A stretch of 64,000 bases of DNA from Mycolicibacterium austroafricanum (lineage in GTDB: Bacteria; Actinomycetota; Actinomycetes; Mycobacteriales; Mycobacteriaceae), in the NCBI RefSeq assembly GCF_000612725.1, contig NZ_HG964453.1:331010-395009 (forward strand), read 5' to 3'. A program made the position numbers and the translations under genes. Under the pieces are notes generated by a model. The model was not told the DNA's origin and did no database searches. It was given only the letters and a program-made list of their open reading frames with translations. Shown piece after piece: positions 19,904 through 29,866 of the stretch; positions within the stretch are counted from its first letter, which is position 1, and the number at the start of each line of letters is the position of its first letter.

Positions 19904-20305
19904 TCAGGATTCGCCCCACCCGCCCTGCACCATCGTCTGGAACTTCCACTCGCCGCCGCACCTCACCAGGAGGTCGCCGTACCGGACCTGCTGGCTGTGC
20001 CCGGCCGCCGTGATGGTGGCGTCGGTGACGACGAACACCAGGTTCTCGTTGATGAAGTGCGGTGTGCGCGCGGACTCCATCGCGATATCGCCGGCACCTC
20101 CCAGTTCCTGGGTCATCTGCGCGACGAACCGTTCCCGGTCGCACGTCTCGGCCTGCCCGTCGGTGACCTCGTTGACGGGGAACATCGCCTGATCGGCCAT
20201 GGCCTCGATGTCTCTGGCGACGGCCAGCGCGTCGTAGCGGGCGAACCAGGCCAGCACCTCCTCGACGTCCTCCGGTGCCGGGGCGAATCCACCGTGTGCG
20301 GGCAT
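19904..20305 (-). CDS. SnoaL/NTF2-like protein
   Basis: A 133-residue NTF2-fold protein (helical start EDVEEVLAWFARYDALAVARD, then alternating strands ending in EWKFQTMVQGGW), similar to the polyketide-cyclase/ketosteroid-isomerase-like group. No catalytic residues can be assigned. It may be a small-molecule isomerase or a ligand-binding protein. The ATG at 20305 has GAGAGGA upstream. It is divergent from a TetR gene, with paired palindromic motifs in between, suggesting control by that regulator. Confidence 0.65.
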   Translation of the reverse strand: MPAHGGFAPAPEDVEEVLAWFARYDALAVARDIEAMADQAMFPVNEVTDGQAETCDRERFVAQMTQELGGAGDIAMESARTPHFINENLVFVVTDATITAAGHSQQVRYGDLLVRCGGEWKFQTMVQGGWGES

Positions 20306-20331
20306 GCGACCACATCCTCTCACTAATTAGC

Positions 20332-20356
20332 GTACAAAGTACGTTGTACAAAGTAC
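20332..20356. promoter_or_regulatory. Paired GTACAAAGTAC operator-like motifs
   Basis: The 11-bp motif GTACAAAGTAC, itself nearly palindromic (GTAC-aaa-GTAC), occurs twice, at 20332-20342 and 20346-20356, between the SnoaL-like gene and the TetR gene. The pair is the obvious candidate operator for the TetR. A TACGAT box (20384-20389) lies 7 bp before the TetR ATG. Confidence 0.65.
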
Positions 20357-20396
20357 ACGAATATCGCGGGTGCCCGGAGCAGCTACGATCGGCCGG

Positions 20397-21206
20397 ATGG
20401 TCACCCGTGGAGCCGGTCCCGAGCGCAGTAGTGCCGGCGACCCGGTTCGGACGCTGAAACTGTTGTGGCGAACGCCGGGTGAAGCGCGAACCAGCCGCGG
20501 CCCCAGGCAGCGCACCACCGTCGATGCGGTGGTGGCCGCGGCGATCGAGATCGCCGACGCCGACGGTCTCGGCGCGGTGACCATCCGCGCGGTCGCCACC
20601 CGTCTGGGCATCGCGACCATGGCCACCTACACCTACGTTCCCGGCAAGGCCGAACTCCTCGACCTGATGCTCGACACCGTCTACCGACAGATGCCACGTC
20701 GTGATCTGAGCGGGATGGCTTGGCGCGACAGGGTTTCCGCGATCGCCGGGGAGAACCGCGAGCTGCTCGAACAGCACCCGTGGGTCGCCCAGCTGGCGAC
20801 CACCAGGCCCCCGCTGGGGCCGGGGATGATCGCCAAGTACGAACACGAACTGTGTGCGTTCGACGGACTCGGCCTCAGCGACCTCGACATGGACTCGGCG
20901 TTGACCTATGTGCTCGGGTTCGTGATGTCGGTGGCCCGCATCGCGATCGACACCAACGCTGCGCGCGCCGACAGCGGCGTCACCGACGACACCTGGTGGG
21001 AGCAGGCCGGGCCGGTGCTGGCGACGGTGTTCGACGCCGACGAGTTCCCGCTGGCAGCGCGGGTGGGCGAGGCCGCAGGCCGGGCCCTCGGCGGGGCCTA
21101 CAACGCCGAACACGCCTACCGGTTCGGGCTGGCCCGGGTCCTCGACGGACTGGCCCCCGTGATCGGTGACCGGGCGCGGGGATCCGGGCGGTCACCGGCA
21201 AACTGA
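20397..21206 (+). CDS. TetR family regulator with C-terminal TetR_C-type domain
   Basis: A 269-residue regulator. An ~45-residue N-terminal lead precedes the helix-turn-helix (VVAAAIEIADADGLGAVTIR to RLGIATMATYTYVPGKAELL). The long C-terminal domain resembles the TetR/TetR_C group of drug- and metabolite-responsive repressors. The ATG at 20397 is 7 bp after TACGAT, a leaderless arrangement; a GTG upstream at 20370 is also in frame. It is divergent from the SnoaL-like gene. The ligand is unknown. Confidence 0.8.
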   Translation: MVTRGAGPERSSAGDPVRTLKLLWRTPGEARTSRGPRQRTTVDAVVAAAIEIADADGLGAVTIRAVATRLGIATMATYTYVPGKAELLDLMLDTVYRQMPRRDLSGMAWRDRVSAIAGENRELLEQHPWVAQLATTRPPLGPGMIAKYEHELCAFDGLGLSDLDMDSALTYVLGFVMSVARIAIDTNAARADSGVTDDTWWEQAGPVLATVFDADEFPLAARVGEAAGRALGGAYNAEHAYRFGLARVLDGLAPVIGDRARGSGRSPAN

Positions 21207-21301
21207 CGTCCCCGCAACCGGTCATCCGAAAACCCATTTCGGCCAAGTCGCGTCGGCGTAGTGTCTGCCCCGTTCGGGGTGCCGCGCGAAGGGGTCGTGA
21301 C

Positions 21302-23833
21302 ATGGGCGCAGCGAAGTATGTCGGTCGGGTCGGTGGGTTGGCGGTCGCCCTGGGGGTGGGTGTCGCGATTCTCACGGGGCAGGGTGTCGCCTACGCCGAC
21401 GACACGGGAACTGCGAGCTCGGAGACCACAGCGACCGAGAACAGCTCTGCCGAGGGCCCGGCCAGGCAAGGCGCCGCTTCGGACAGCGATGTCGGGACCG
21501 GCGCGGACGACGAAGCGTCCGACGTCGGGACCGCCGAGGACGACGAGGCGTCCGATGTCGGGACCGTCGCGGACGACGAGGCGTCCGATGTCGAGACCGC
21601 CGAGGACGACGAGGCGTCCGACGTCGAAGAGCAGCAGTCGGGCGGCGGCACGGGTGAAGATTCGACGACACCCGCAGAACCTGTCGACACCGCCGACGAC
21701 ACCGCGTCGCTCTCGGCGCCGGTAGTGAGTACCACGGTCGTGTCACCGCCGGCGTCGGCCGACCTCGCGCTCGACCCCATCGCCGACGACAGCGGAACGG
21801 CCCCGATCGGCGGATCGGCCGCCGATCTACTGCTGCTGGCCGGAACCCGACGGGAACTGCAGGCGCAGCAGGAGGCGGCGCTGGAGATTCCGCCCTACTC
21901 CGTCGGTGTGACCGCGGGGGTGATCGGCGGTTGCGTCGTCGGGCCCACCTGCACCACCGCGGACGGATCGACGTTCACCCTCATCAAGGACCCGGACAAG
22001 GGCGGCAAGCTCGCCCTGGATCCGACGACAGGCGCTTTCAGGTTTCTACCCTTCGCGTCGGAGAAGAACCCCGACGGTTCACAGAATGCCGACGGGCCGT
22101 CCGGGCAGGAGACGTTCTCGGTTCTCGTTGCGCAGAACACGCAGTTCACGACGTTCCTGATCGGGCTGCCGATCGTGGGATCGTCGATTCTGGCGCCGGT
22201 CATCATGACCCTGCAACAGATTCCGGTCATCAGCACCGTCCTCGCACCGTTGATCGGCACCGCGACGCGACAGGACATCCTGGTCGACATCGACTTCTTG
22301 CGGACTCCGGCAGAAACGCCGGTGGCCTACACCACCATGGTGACGTCGTGGGACGGCACGCAGATCAGCACCAATTTCTTCCCGGCGATCGCCGACGGGA
22401 ACCCTGATGACGGCAATCCCGGATACGAGACCATCCTCTACGGGCCGGGATTGGCGCAGGCGGGCGCCACCGATCCGGAGAACCCGTTCGTGTCGACATT
22501 CCGGCTGGGCGGCTACAACGTGGTCACGTGGGACCCACGTGGTGAATTCGCCTCCGGTGGCGTGCTTCAGCTCGACAGCCCGCAGTACGAGGGGCAGGAC
22601 GTCTCCCAGCTCATATCCTGGGCGGCCGGTCTCGACGGCGTCGAACTCGACGGAGTCGGTGATCCGACGCTGGGCATGGTCGGTGTCTCCTACGGCGGCG
22701 GCATCCAGTTCGTGACCGCCGCCGGGGACAACCGGGTCGACGCGATCGCGCCGGGCTGGGCGTGGAACACCCTGCCGGATTCGCTCTACCCGGACCGGTC
22801 CTTCAAGACGGCCTACTCGTCCCTGCTGTTGCTGGGTCTGGTGACCACCGGCGCCAGGATCAACCCGCAGATCTACGGCGGCATCATCACCGGTGCGATT
22901 CTCGGTGTCCTCACCCCCGGTCAGATTCAACTGCTCCAGACCAGTGGCCCGGGCCAGACGGTTCGGGGGATTTCGGCACCGACCCTGATCATCCAGGGCA
23001 CGGTCGACGTGTTGTTCCCGTTGCAGCAGTCCATAGTCAACGAGGGGTTGCTCGCGCTGAACGAGGACGTCAAGATGCTCTGGTTCTGCGGCGGGCACGG
23101 ATCGTGCCTTCCCGGACAAGGCAATGGCGAGGCCGATTCGGCATGGGTGATGCGCGAGACGCTGGCGTGGATGTACCGCTACGTCAAAGACGACGGCTCG
23201 CAGGACGACGTCGTCTTCGAATGGACCGATCAGTACGGGGACCGGTGGACCTCCGAGGTCTCCCCGACCGAGGCCGGTTTCTACGACCCGCCCGGTGTCA
23301 TTCCGACGACCGTGTGGGACACCGGCAAAGTGCTGCCGATCATCCCGCTCATCGGTGGTTCCGGTCCCAACCCGGAGGTTCCGTTGCCGTATTCGTTGGG
23401 TGACGGATCCATCGCCAGTAACGCGGTCACCATCGCGCTGGAGAATCCCGTCGCCGAGGCCAACGTCGTCGGCTCGCCCTCGGTGGTGATCCATTACAGC
23501 GGTTTCGGAACCAGCCGGCACATCTACGCACAGGTGGTCGACCGGAGCACCGGACTCGTCGTCGGCAACATCGTCACCCCGGTTCCGGTGACGCTGAACG
23601 GCCGGGACCAGGTCGTCACGGTGGACCTGAATGACATCGCCTACACCGTGGGGCCCGACAGCGAACTCGAACTGCAGATATTCACCACCGCGACGTCCTA
23701 CTTCAACGCGACGCAGTTCGGCTTCATCAACGTGGAGAGCGTCGAGGTGACGATGCCGACCACCACCAAGGGGACCAATCAGGGTCCCAACCCGAGCCTG
23801 CCTGAGATGCCCGAGGTGCTGGTCGCCGTCTGA
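21302..23833 (+). CDS. Secreted S15/CocE-type alpha/beta-hydrolase with acidic repeats
   Basis: An 843-residue exported protein. It has a signal peptide (residues 1-32, cleavage after AYA), then a low-complexity acidic region with four 11-residue repeats. A beta-rich segment contains the GGKLALDPTTGAFRFLP pattern of cadherin-like repeats. A hydrolase domain follows, with Ser463 in GVSYGGG, Asp in IQGTVDVLFP and His in CGGHGSC, and then a C-terminal jelly-roll-like domain. This order matches S15 X-Pro dipeptidyl-peptidase/CocE acyl-hydrolases. It should act at the cell surface or outside on esters or peptides. A TAGTGT box (21259-21264) and a GAAGGGG ribosome site precede it. Confidence 0.75.
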   Translation: MGAAKYVGRVGGLAVALGVGVAILTGQGVAYADDTGTASSETTATENSSAEGPARQGAASDSDVGTGADDEASDVGTAEDDEASDVGTVADDEASDVETAEDDEASDVEEQQSGGGTGEDSTTPAEPVDTADDTASLSAPVVSTTVVSPPASADLALDPIADDSGTAPIGGSAADLLLLAGTRRELQAQQEAALEIPPYSVGVTAGVIGGCVVGPTCTTADGSTFTLIKDPDKGGKLALDPTTGAFRFLPFASEKNPDGSQNADGPSGQETFSVLVAQNTQFTTFLIGLPIVGSSILAPVIMTLQQIPVISTVLAPLIGTATRQDILVDIDFLRTPAETPVAYTTMVTSWDGTQISTNFFPAIADGNPDDGNPGYETILYGPGLAQAGATDPENPFVSTFRLGGYNVVTWDPRGEFASGGVLQLDSPQYEGQDVSQLISWAAGLDGVELDGVGDPTLGMVGVSYGGGIQFVTAAGDNRVDAIAPGWAWNTLPDSLYPDRSFKTAYSSLLLLGLVTTGARINPQIYGGIITGAILGVLTPGQIQLLQTSGPGQTVRGISAPTLIIQGTVDVLFPLQQSIVNEGLLALNEDVKMLWFCGGHGSCLPGQGNGEADSAWVMRETLAWMYRYVKDDGSQDDVVFEWTDQYGDRWTSEVSPTEAGFYDPPGVIPTTVWDTGKVLPIIPLIGGSGPNPEVPLPYSLGDGSIASNAVTIALENPVAEANVVGSPSVVIHYSGFGTSRHIYAQVVDRSTGLVVGNIVTPVPVTLNGRDQVVTVDLNDIAYTVGPDSELELQIFTTATSYFNATQFGFINVESVEVTMPTTTKGTNQGPNPSLPEMPEVLVAV
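21506..21634 (+). repeat. Four tandem ~33-bp repeats in the S15 hydrolase gene
   Basis: In-frame units starting at 21506, 21539, 21572 and 21605 encode DDEASDVGTAE and close variants. They make an acidic spacer just after the signal peptide. Variation in unit number would leave the frame intact. Confidence 0.8.
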
Positions 23834-23864
23834 CGCCGACGTCGGGGAGTCACACGCCGAGAAG

Positions 23865-23937
23865 CGCCCCCGGCAGGGATCGAACCTGCGACCAACCGCT
23901 TAGAAGGCGGCTGCTCTATCCGCTGAGCTACGGAGGC
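23865..23937 (-). tRNA. tRNA-Arg (anticodon UCU)
   Basis: A complete 73-nt cloverleaf on the minus strand. The acceptor stem GCCTCCG pairs with CGGGGGC, the D arm is GCTC/GAGC, the anticodon loop is CTTCTAA with anticodon TCT, and the T arm is GCAGG-TTCGATC-CCTGC. The discriminator base is G and CCA is not encoded. Confidence 0.95.
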
Positions 23938-24001
23938 AGCGCACACACCCTAGCCGAATCGGCGCATACCGCTGGACCCGTCGTACCTTACTGTCAGATC
24001 C

Positions 24002-24242
24002 ATGGGGGTACACCACACGAAGGACAAGGGTGGCTTGGGGGTGGCGAAAGCTCATGCTGACCTAGTCAGCAGTCGATCTGGTGTGTGTCTACTGCCCAGA
24101 GACTGACGAGTGCTATTACATCAGCCCTTCCGCGCACGGTGTATCGGTGACTCTGCGGATCGCGCCGAGTAAGAACGGTCAGCTGGCAGGCGTGTTGAAT
24201 GCGGCGGCTTTTCGCGACCTGCCCTCGTTGATCCCAGGCTGA
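24002..24242 (+). pseudogene. Remnant of a PD-(D/E)XK endonuclease-like gene
   Basis: Two pieces of one protein family are seen in different frames. 24002-24070 encodes an intact N-terminus (MGVHHTKDKGGLGVAKAHAD). 24072-24242 encodes the matching C-terminal part (VDLVCVYCPETDECYYISP and on to a TGA). About half the expected ~145 residues, including the nuclease core with its D and E/Q-x-K residues, is missing between them. I recognise the ends as the group-I-intron-associated PD-(D/E)XK endonuclease family common in actinobacteria. It lies 64 bp from the tRNA-Arg gene. The 150 bp from here to the WS/DGAT start hold only its promoter. Confidence 0.7.
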
Positions 24243-24395
24243 CGTTGGACGGTGCGCTGAATCCCTAACCAACAGTCCAACCGGTCCCTGCACATATTCT
24301 GAACGGGATGGCGCTGGCCATCGAAGCGGGGTGCCGCGGCTGAACAGCTTTCAAAGCCACCTCGTCCGACACAGCCGCCGACTAGCGTGGTGCGC

Positions 24396-25883
24396 ATGAG
24401 CAACGAGCCGGAACTGGATGCGGCCGGACTCCCGGAGGAACTCAGCCCGCTCGACCAGATCCTGCATCGCGGCGAGGGCAACCCGCGCACCCGCTCCGGG
24501 ATCATGACCCTCGAACTTCTCGACACCACGCCCGACTGGGACACGTTCCGCACCCGGTTCGACAACGCCTCGCGCAAGGTGTTGCGGCTGCGTCAGAAGG
24601 TCGTCACACCGACCCTGCCCACGGCGGCGCCGCGCTGGGTCGTCGACCCGGATTTCAACCTGGACTTCCACGTCCGACGGGTCCGGGTCCCGCAGCCGGG
24701 CACCTTCCGGCAGGTGATGGATCTCGCCGAAATCGCTGCGCAGTCCCCACTGGACATCTCCCGGCCCCTGTGGACGGCGACCCTCATCGAGGGGGTGGAG
24801 AACGGGCGGGCGGCGCTGATGGTCCACCTCAGCCACGCCGTCACCGACGGGGTCGGCGGTGTCGAGATGTTCGCCAACCTCTATGACTTCGAGCGCGACC
24901 CGCCGCCGCAGAGCACCCCGCCGCTGCCCATCCCGTCCGACCTGTCGCCGAACGATCTGATGAGGGCCGGCATGAACCGGCTGCCCGGCACCATCGTCGG
25001 CGGCGTGCGCGACGCGTTGTTCGGCGCCGCCCAGGCGGTCGGTCATGTAGTGCGCGACCCGGTCTCGCGGCTCGGCCGCGCGTTCGATTACGCGATGTCC
25101 GGTCTCCGGGTGGTCGGCCCGGTCGCCGACCCGTCACCGATCCTGCGCCGGCGCAGCCTGTCGTCACGCAGTGACGCCATCGACATCGAGTTCGGCGACC
25201 TGCACCGCGCCGCGAAGGCCGCGGGCGGTTCGATCAACGACGCGTACCTGGCCGGGTTGTGCGGGGCGCTGCGGCTCTACCACGAGGCCAAAGGCGTGCC
25301 CATCGACACGCTGCCGATGGCCGTGCCGGTCAACCTGCGCTCCGAAGCGGATCCGGCGGGCGGTAACCGGTTCGTCGGCGTCAATCTCGCTGCGCCCATC
25401 GGGGTGTCCGACCCCGAGGTCCGCATCCAGGACATCCGATCGCAGATGACCCGCAAGCGTGACGAACGTGCAATGGACATGGTCGGGGCCATCGCGCCCG
25501 TCGTCAGCCTGCTTCCCGACACCGTGCTCGAGTCGATGGCGGGCTCCTTCGTGAATTCCGACGTGCAGGCCAGCAATGTCCCCGTCTACGCCGGGGACAC
25601 CTTCATCGCCGGGGCGAAAGTGTTGCGCCAGTACGGCCTTGGGCCGCTGCCCGGCGTGGCGATGATGGTGGTGCTGATATCGCGTTCGGGGTATTGCACG
25701 GTCACCGCCCGCTACGACAGGGCGGCCATCACCGACCCGGACCTTCTCGCCCAGTGCCTGCTGGCCGGCTTCGACGAAGTGCTGGCCCTCGGCGGCGACG
25801 GCCGCGCTGTACCGGCGACGTTCACCGCGCAGACCACACCGCCCTTAGACTCCGCCCGACTGAATGGAAGTGGCCCACAGTGA
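24396..25883 (+). CDS. Wax ester synthase/diacylglycerol acyltransferase (WS/DGAT) family protein
   Basis: A 495-residue WS/DGAT protein, counterpart of Rv2484c. The acyltransferase motif, normally HHxxxDG, reads SHAVTDG: the second, catalytic His and the DG are kept and the first His is Ser. The later conserved segments NDAYLAGLCGALR and NLRSEADP are present. The family makes triacylglycerol or wax esters from acyl-CoA and diacylglycerol or alcohol. The ATG at 24396 lies 7 bp after TAGCGT, so it is likely leaderless. It heads a translationally coupled operon with the glycerolipid acyltransferases plsC and plsB2 (GTGA overlaps). Confidence 0.87.
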   Translation: MSNEPELDAAGLPEELSPLDQILHRGEGNPRTRSGIMTLELLDTTPDWDTFRTRFDNASRKVLRLRQKVVTPTLPTAAPRWVVDPDFNLDFHVRRVRVPQPGTFRQVMDLAEIAAQSPLDISRPLWTATLIEGVENGRAALMVHLSHAVTDGVGGVEMFANLYDFERDPPPQSTPPLPIPSDLSPNDLMRAGMNRLPGTIVGGVRDALFGAAQAVGHVVRDPVSRLGRAFDYAMSGLRVVGPVADPSPILRRRSLSSRSDAIDIEFGDLHRAAKAAGGSINDAYLAGLCGALRLYHEAKGVPIDTLPMAVPVNLRSEADPAGGNRFVGVNLAAPIGVSDPEVRIQDIRSQMTRKRDERAMDMVGAIAPVVSLLPDTVLESMAGSFVNSDVQASNVPVYAGDTFIAGAKVLRQYGLGPLPGVAMMVVLISRSGYCTVTARYDRAAITDPDLLAQCLLAGFDEVLALGGDGRAVPATFTAQTTPPLDSARLNGSGPQ

Positions 25884-27487
25884 CATCGGAGACACCGGTC
25901 AACCGTCAAATGCGCCTGCCGGGATCGGTCGCCGAGATCCACGCCAGCCCCGAGGGCCCCGAGATCGGTGCGTTCTTCGACCTCGACGGCACGCTCGTGG
26001 CCGGATTCACCGGCGTGGTGATGACACAGGACCGGTTGCGACGCAGGCAGATGTCGGTCGGTGAGTTCATCGGCATGGTGCAGGCCGGGCTCAACCATCA
26101 GCTCGGCCGCTCGGAGTTCGAGGACCTGATCGGCAAGGGTGCGCGAATGCTGCGCGGCAACTCGGTGGACGACATCGACGAGCTCGCCGAGCGGCTCTTC
26201 GTCCAGAAGATCGTCGGCAGAATCTATCCGGAGATGCGCGAGATCGTGCGCGCACACATGGCGCGCGGCCACACCGTCGTGTTGTCCTCGTCCGCGCTGA
26301 CGGTGCAGGTGGAGCCGGTGGCCCGGTTTCTCGGCATCAACAACGTGCTGAGCAACAAGTTCGAGACCGACGACGACGGGCTGATCACCGGCGAGGTCCA
26401 GCGGCCGATCATCTGGGGACCTGGAAAGGCCAGGGCGGTACAGGAATTCGCCGCCGCCAACGACATCGACCTGTCGAAGAGCTACTTCTACGCCGACGGT
26501 GACGAGGACGTCGCCCTGATGTATCTGGTCGGCAATCCACGCCCCACCAACCCGGCGGGCAAGATGGCGGCCGTCGCCGCCAAACGTGGCTGGCCGATCC
26601 TGCGCTTCAGCAGCCGCAGCGGAGCCAGCCCGGCCTCGCAGGTGCGCACCGCCGTCGGTATCGCGACGATGGTGCCGATCGCCGCCGGCGCCATCGGCGT
26701 CGGGCTGCTGACCCGCAACAAGCGCACCGGAGTCAACTTCTTCACCTCGATGTTCGGCCGGACGCTGCTCAACACGGTCGGCATCAATCTCCAGGTGCTG
26801 GGCAAGGAGAACCTGACGGCCCAGCGGCCGGCGGTGTTCATCTTCAACCATCGCAACCAGGCCGACCCGCTGATCGCCGGGCGGCTGGTCAACGACAACT
26901 TCACCTCGGTGGGCAAGAAGGAGCTGGAGAACGACCCGATCGTCGGCACGATGGGCAAGATCATGGACGCCGCCTTCATCGACCGGGACGATCCGCAGAA
27001 GGCCGTCGAGGGACTGCACAAGGTCGAAGAGCTTGCCCGCAAAGGGCTCTCGATTCTGATCGCGCCCGAAGGCACCCGGCTGGACACCACCGAGGTGGGC
27101 CCTTTCAAGAAGGGACCGTTCCGCATCGCGATGTCGGTGGGCATCCCGATCGTGCCGATCGTGATCCGCAACGCCGAGGTGATCGCCGCGCGCGACTCCA
27201 GCACGTTCAACCCGGGCACCGTCGATGTCGTTGTCTACCCGCCCATTCCGGTCGACGACTGGACCCGCGAGAACCTGTCGGAGCGCATCGACGAAGTGCG
27301 TCAGCTCTATATCGACACGCTCAAGGACTGGCCGCACGACGAGCTGCCCACGCCTGAGCTGTACAGACGTGCCAAACCGGCGAAGAAGTCGACCGCCAGG
27401 AAGACCCCGGCCAAGAAGGCGCCGGCCAAGAAGGCAGCCGCCAAGGCGCCGACCAAGCGGGCCGGTGGCACGAAGGGCCGGCCGTGA
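25880..27487 (+). CDS. plsC: HAD phosphatase-like / 1-acylglycerol-3-phosphate acyltransferase fusion (PlsC)
   Basis: A 535-residue two-domain protein, counterpart of Rv2483c. The N-terminal half is a HAD-superfamily hydrolase (motif [10 protein letters not shown], later DGDEDVALM). The C-terminal half is an LPLAT acyltransferase with NHRNQAD and PEGTR motifs. It should acylate lysophosphatidate; the HAD half could dephosphorylate the product or a phospho-intermediate. The last ~35 residues are a Lys/Ala-rich tail (AKKAPAKK repeats) that may bind anionic membranes. GTG start overlaps the WS/DGAT stop, and its own stop overlaps plsB2. Confidence 0.9.
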   Translation: MTSETPVNRQMRLPGSVAEIHASPEGPEIGAFFDLDGTLVAGFTGVVMTQDRLRRRQMSVGEFIGMVQAGLNHQLGRSEFEDLIGKGARMLRGNSVDDIDELAERLFVQKIVGRIYPEMREIVRAHMARGHTVVLSSSALTVQVEPVARFLGINNVLSNKFETDDDGLITGEVQRPIIWGPGKARAVQEFAAANDIDLSKSYFYADGDEDVALMYLVGNPRPTNPAGKMAAVAAKRGWPILRFSSRSGASPASQVRTAVGIATMVPIAAGAIGVGLLTRNKRTGVNFFTSMFGRTLLNTVGINLQVLGKENLTAQRPAVFIFNHRNQADPLIAGRLVNDNFTSVGKKELENDPIVGTMGKIMDAAFIDRDDPQKAVEGLHKVEELARKGLSILIAPEGTRLDTTEVGPFKKGPFRIAMSVGIPIVPIVIRNAEVIAARDSSTFNPGTVDVVVYPPIPVDDWTRENLSERIDEVRQLYIDTLKDWPHDELPTPELYRRAKPAKKSTARKTPAKKAPAKKAAAKAPTKRAGGTKGRP

Positions 27488-29835
27488 AGGTCCGGGCCGA
27501 CGATTTCGCGGCCTACACCGCCGTCGAGGACACGCTCGTGTTGGCCTCGGTCTCCTCACCCGCCGAGGAGGCACTGCTCAGCGATTGGCTGGAGAGCCAG
27601 CGGCGCGCGCATCCGGACTCCAGGATCGAAGTGCTCAAGCTGCCCATCGACGACGACCCGGCACCGCCGGTGCTTGCCCAGCTCGTCGAGTTGCTCAAGG
27701 CCGACGACGACCGCTCCGTCGTTCCGGTGCGCGTGTTCTGGATCCCGGGCGGACTGCCGACACGGTCCAAGGTGGTGGCGGTGCTGTCCGGCCGGGACAC
27801 CTACCGTCCGCCGAAGGCACTGCAGCACGCGATCCTCAAACGGGACCCGTCCCGCGCCCGCGTCGTCGCCGGGGAACCCGCCAAGGTCTCCGAGCTGAGG
27901 AAGCGCTGGAGCGAGACGACCGTCGCCGAGAACCCCCGGGAATTCGCGCGATTCGTGCTCAGGCGAGCCATCCTGGCGATCGAGCGCGTCGAGTTGCGAC
28001 TGCTGGGTCCCGAATACAAGTCTCCGCGGCTGATCAAGCCCGAGGTGCTGGCCTCGGCGCGGTTCCGTGAGGGGCTGGCGAAGATTCCCGGCGCCACCGT
28101 CGAGCAGGCAGGCGAGATGCTCGACGAACTCGGCACCGGCTGGAGTCGCTTCTCGGTGGACCTGATCCCGGCGATGGGCCGGGCCATCTTCAGCCGCGGC
28201 TTCGACCCCAACATCGACTACGACCGCTCCGAGGTCGAAGCAATGCGGCACGCGCTGGAGAACCACCCGGCAGTCCTGCTGTTCTCGCACCGGTCCTACC
28301 TCGACGGGGCGATCGTGCCGGTCGCGATGCAGGAGAACCGGCTGCCACCGGTGCACACGTTCGCCGGCGTCAACCTGTCGTTCGGCTTCATGGGTCCGCT
28401 GATGCGCCGATCCGGTGTCATCTTCCTGCGACGCAAACTCGACGATCCGCTGTACAAGTTCGTGCTGCGCCAGTTCGTCGGCTACATCGTCGAGAAGCGG
28501 TTCAACCTGTCCTGGGCCATCGAGGGCACCCGGTCGCGTACCGGAAAGATGTTGCCGCCCAAGCTCGGTCTGCTCGCCTACGTCGCCGACGCCTATCTGG
28601 ACGGGCGCAGCGACGACATTCTGCTGCAGCCGGTGTCGATCAGCTTCGACCAGTTGCACGAGACCGCCGAGTACGCGTCCTACGCCAGGGGCGGGGAGAA
28701 AACCCCCGAGGGCCTGTCCTGGCTCGTCAACTACATCCGGGCGCAGGGGGAGCGCAACTACGGCAAGATCTACGTCCGCTTCCCGGAGGCGGTCTCGATG
28801 CGCGAGTACCTCGGCGAGCCGCACGGCCCGATGGCGACCGACGAGTCCGCGAAACGGCTCGCCATGCACAAGATGGCGTTCGAGGTGGCGTGGCGCATCC
28901 TGCAGGTGACACCGGTCAACGCCACGGCGCTGGTGTCGGCGCTGCTGCTCAGTACCCGCGGCATCGCGTTGACCCTCGACCAGCTGCACCACACCCTGCA
29001 GGACTCGCTGGATTATCTGGAGCGCAAGCAGACTCCGATGACCAACAGCGCGCTGCGGCTGCGGACCCCCGAGGGGGTGCGCGCCGCGCTCGACGCGCTG
29101 TCCGGCGGGCATCCGGTGACCCGCACCGACAGCGGCCGCGTCACCGTCTGGAACATCGCCCCGGAGGACGAGCTCGAGGCCGCGTTCTACCGCAACTCGC
29201 TCATCGACGCGTTCCTGGAGACCTCCCTGGTCGAGTTGGCGCTGGCCTGCGCCACCCGCACGGACACCGACCGGCTGGATGCGTTCTGGGCTCAGGTGAT
29301 GCGGCTGCGCGATCTGCTGAAGTTCGAGTTCTACTTCGCCGATTCGGCCGGCTACCGCGACCACGTGGCCGCCGAGATGTCGTGGCATGCGAACTGGGAG
29401 GCCGACGTCGCCGCGGGTGGCGACCGGCTCGACGCACTGCTGCGGGAGAAGCGGCCCGCGATCGCCGGTCCGTTGTTGCGTCCGTTCTTCGAGGCCTATC
29501 AGATCGTCGCCGACGCTCTCATCGACGCGCCGGCGGAGATCTCGGAGAAGGATCTGACGGCCAAGGCGCTGGGTCTGGGGCAGCAGTACCTCGCGCAGGG
29601 ACGGGTGCAGAGCACCGAGTCGGTGTCGGCGCTGCTGTTCACCACGGCCCGTCAGGTGGCCGCCGATCAGCATCTGCTCGAACCGGCCGCCGATCTGGCC
29701 GAACGCCGCAGGGCCTTCCGTACCGAGCTGCGCGGCATCCTCAAGGACATGAACACCGTCGACAGATGCGCCCGGAGGCAGTTCTTCGCCCGCGAGCGGG
29801 CCCGTAGGCAGCTACGCAACGACCCTGTGTCGTAG
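27484..29835 (+). CDS. plsB2: Glycerol-3-phosphate acyltransferase PlsB
   Basis: A 783-residue acyltransferase, counterpart of Rv2482c. The glycerophosphate acyltransferase blocks are in order: FSHRSYLDG (H-x4-D), [25 protein letters not shown] and a [12 protein letters not shown] fourth block. It adds the first acyl chain to glycerol-3-phosphate, upstream of PlsC and WS/DGAT in triacylglycerol and phospholipid synthesis, so the three-gene operon covers successive steps. The GTG start at 27484 overlaps the plsC stop (GTGA). Confidence 0.92.
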   Translation: MKVRADDFAAYTAVEDTLVLASVSSPAEEALLSDWLESQRRAHPDSRIEVLKLPIDDDPAPPVLAQLVELLKADDDRSVVPVRVFWIPGGLPTRSKVVAVLSGRDTYRPPKALQHAILKRDPSRARVVAGEPAKVSELRKRWSETTVAENPREFARFVLRRAILAIERVELRLLGPEYKSPRLIKPEVLASARFREGLAKIPGATVEQAGEMLDELGTGWSRFSVDLIPAMGRAIFSRGFDPNIDYDRSEVEAMRHALENHPAVLLFSHRSYLDGAIVPVAMQENRLPPVHTFAGVNLSFGFMGPLMRRSGVIFLRRKLDDPLYKFVLRQFVGYIVEKRFNLSWAIEGTRSRTGKMLPPKLGLLAYVADAYLDGRSDDILLQPVSISFDQLHETAEYASYARGGEKTPEGLSWLVNYIRAQGERNYGKIYVRFPEAVSMREYLGEPHGPMATDESAKRLAMHKMAFEVAWRILQVTPVNATALVSALLLSTRGIALTLDQLHHTLQDSLDYLERKQTPMTNSALRLRTPEGVRAALDALSGGHPVTRTDSGRVTVWNIAPEDELEAAFYRNSLIDAFLETSLVELALACATRTDTDRLDAFWAQVMRLRDLLKFEFYFADSAGYRDHVAAEMSWHANWEADVAAGGDRLDALLREKRPAIAGPLLRPFFEAYQIVADALIDAPAEISEKDLTAKALGLGQQYLAQGRVQSTESVSALLFTTARQVAADQHLLEPAADLAERRRAFRTELRGILKDMNTVDRCARRQFFARERARRQLRNDPVS

Positions 29836-29866
29836 ATCGCCTTCGCCAGGGTCATACGCTGGGCGC

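Noticed and set aside
24066..24293. A 75-codon minus-strand frame next to tRNA-Arg
   Set aside because: The plus strand of the same DNA shows two readable parts of a known nuclease family, which explains the region better as a pseudogene.
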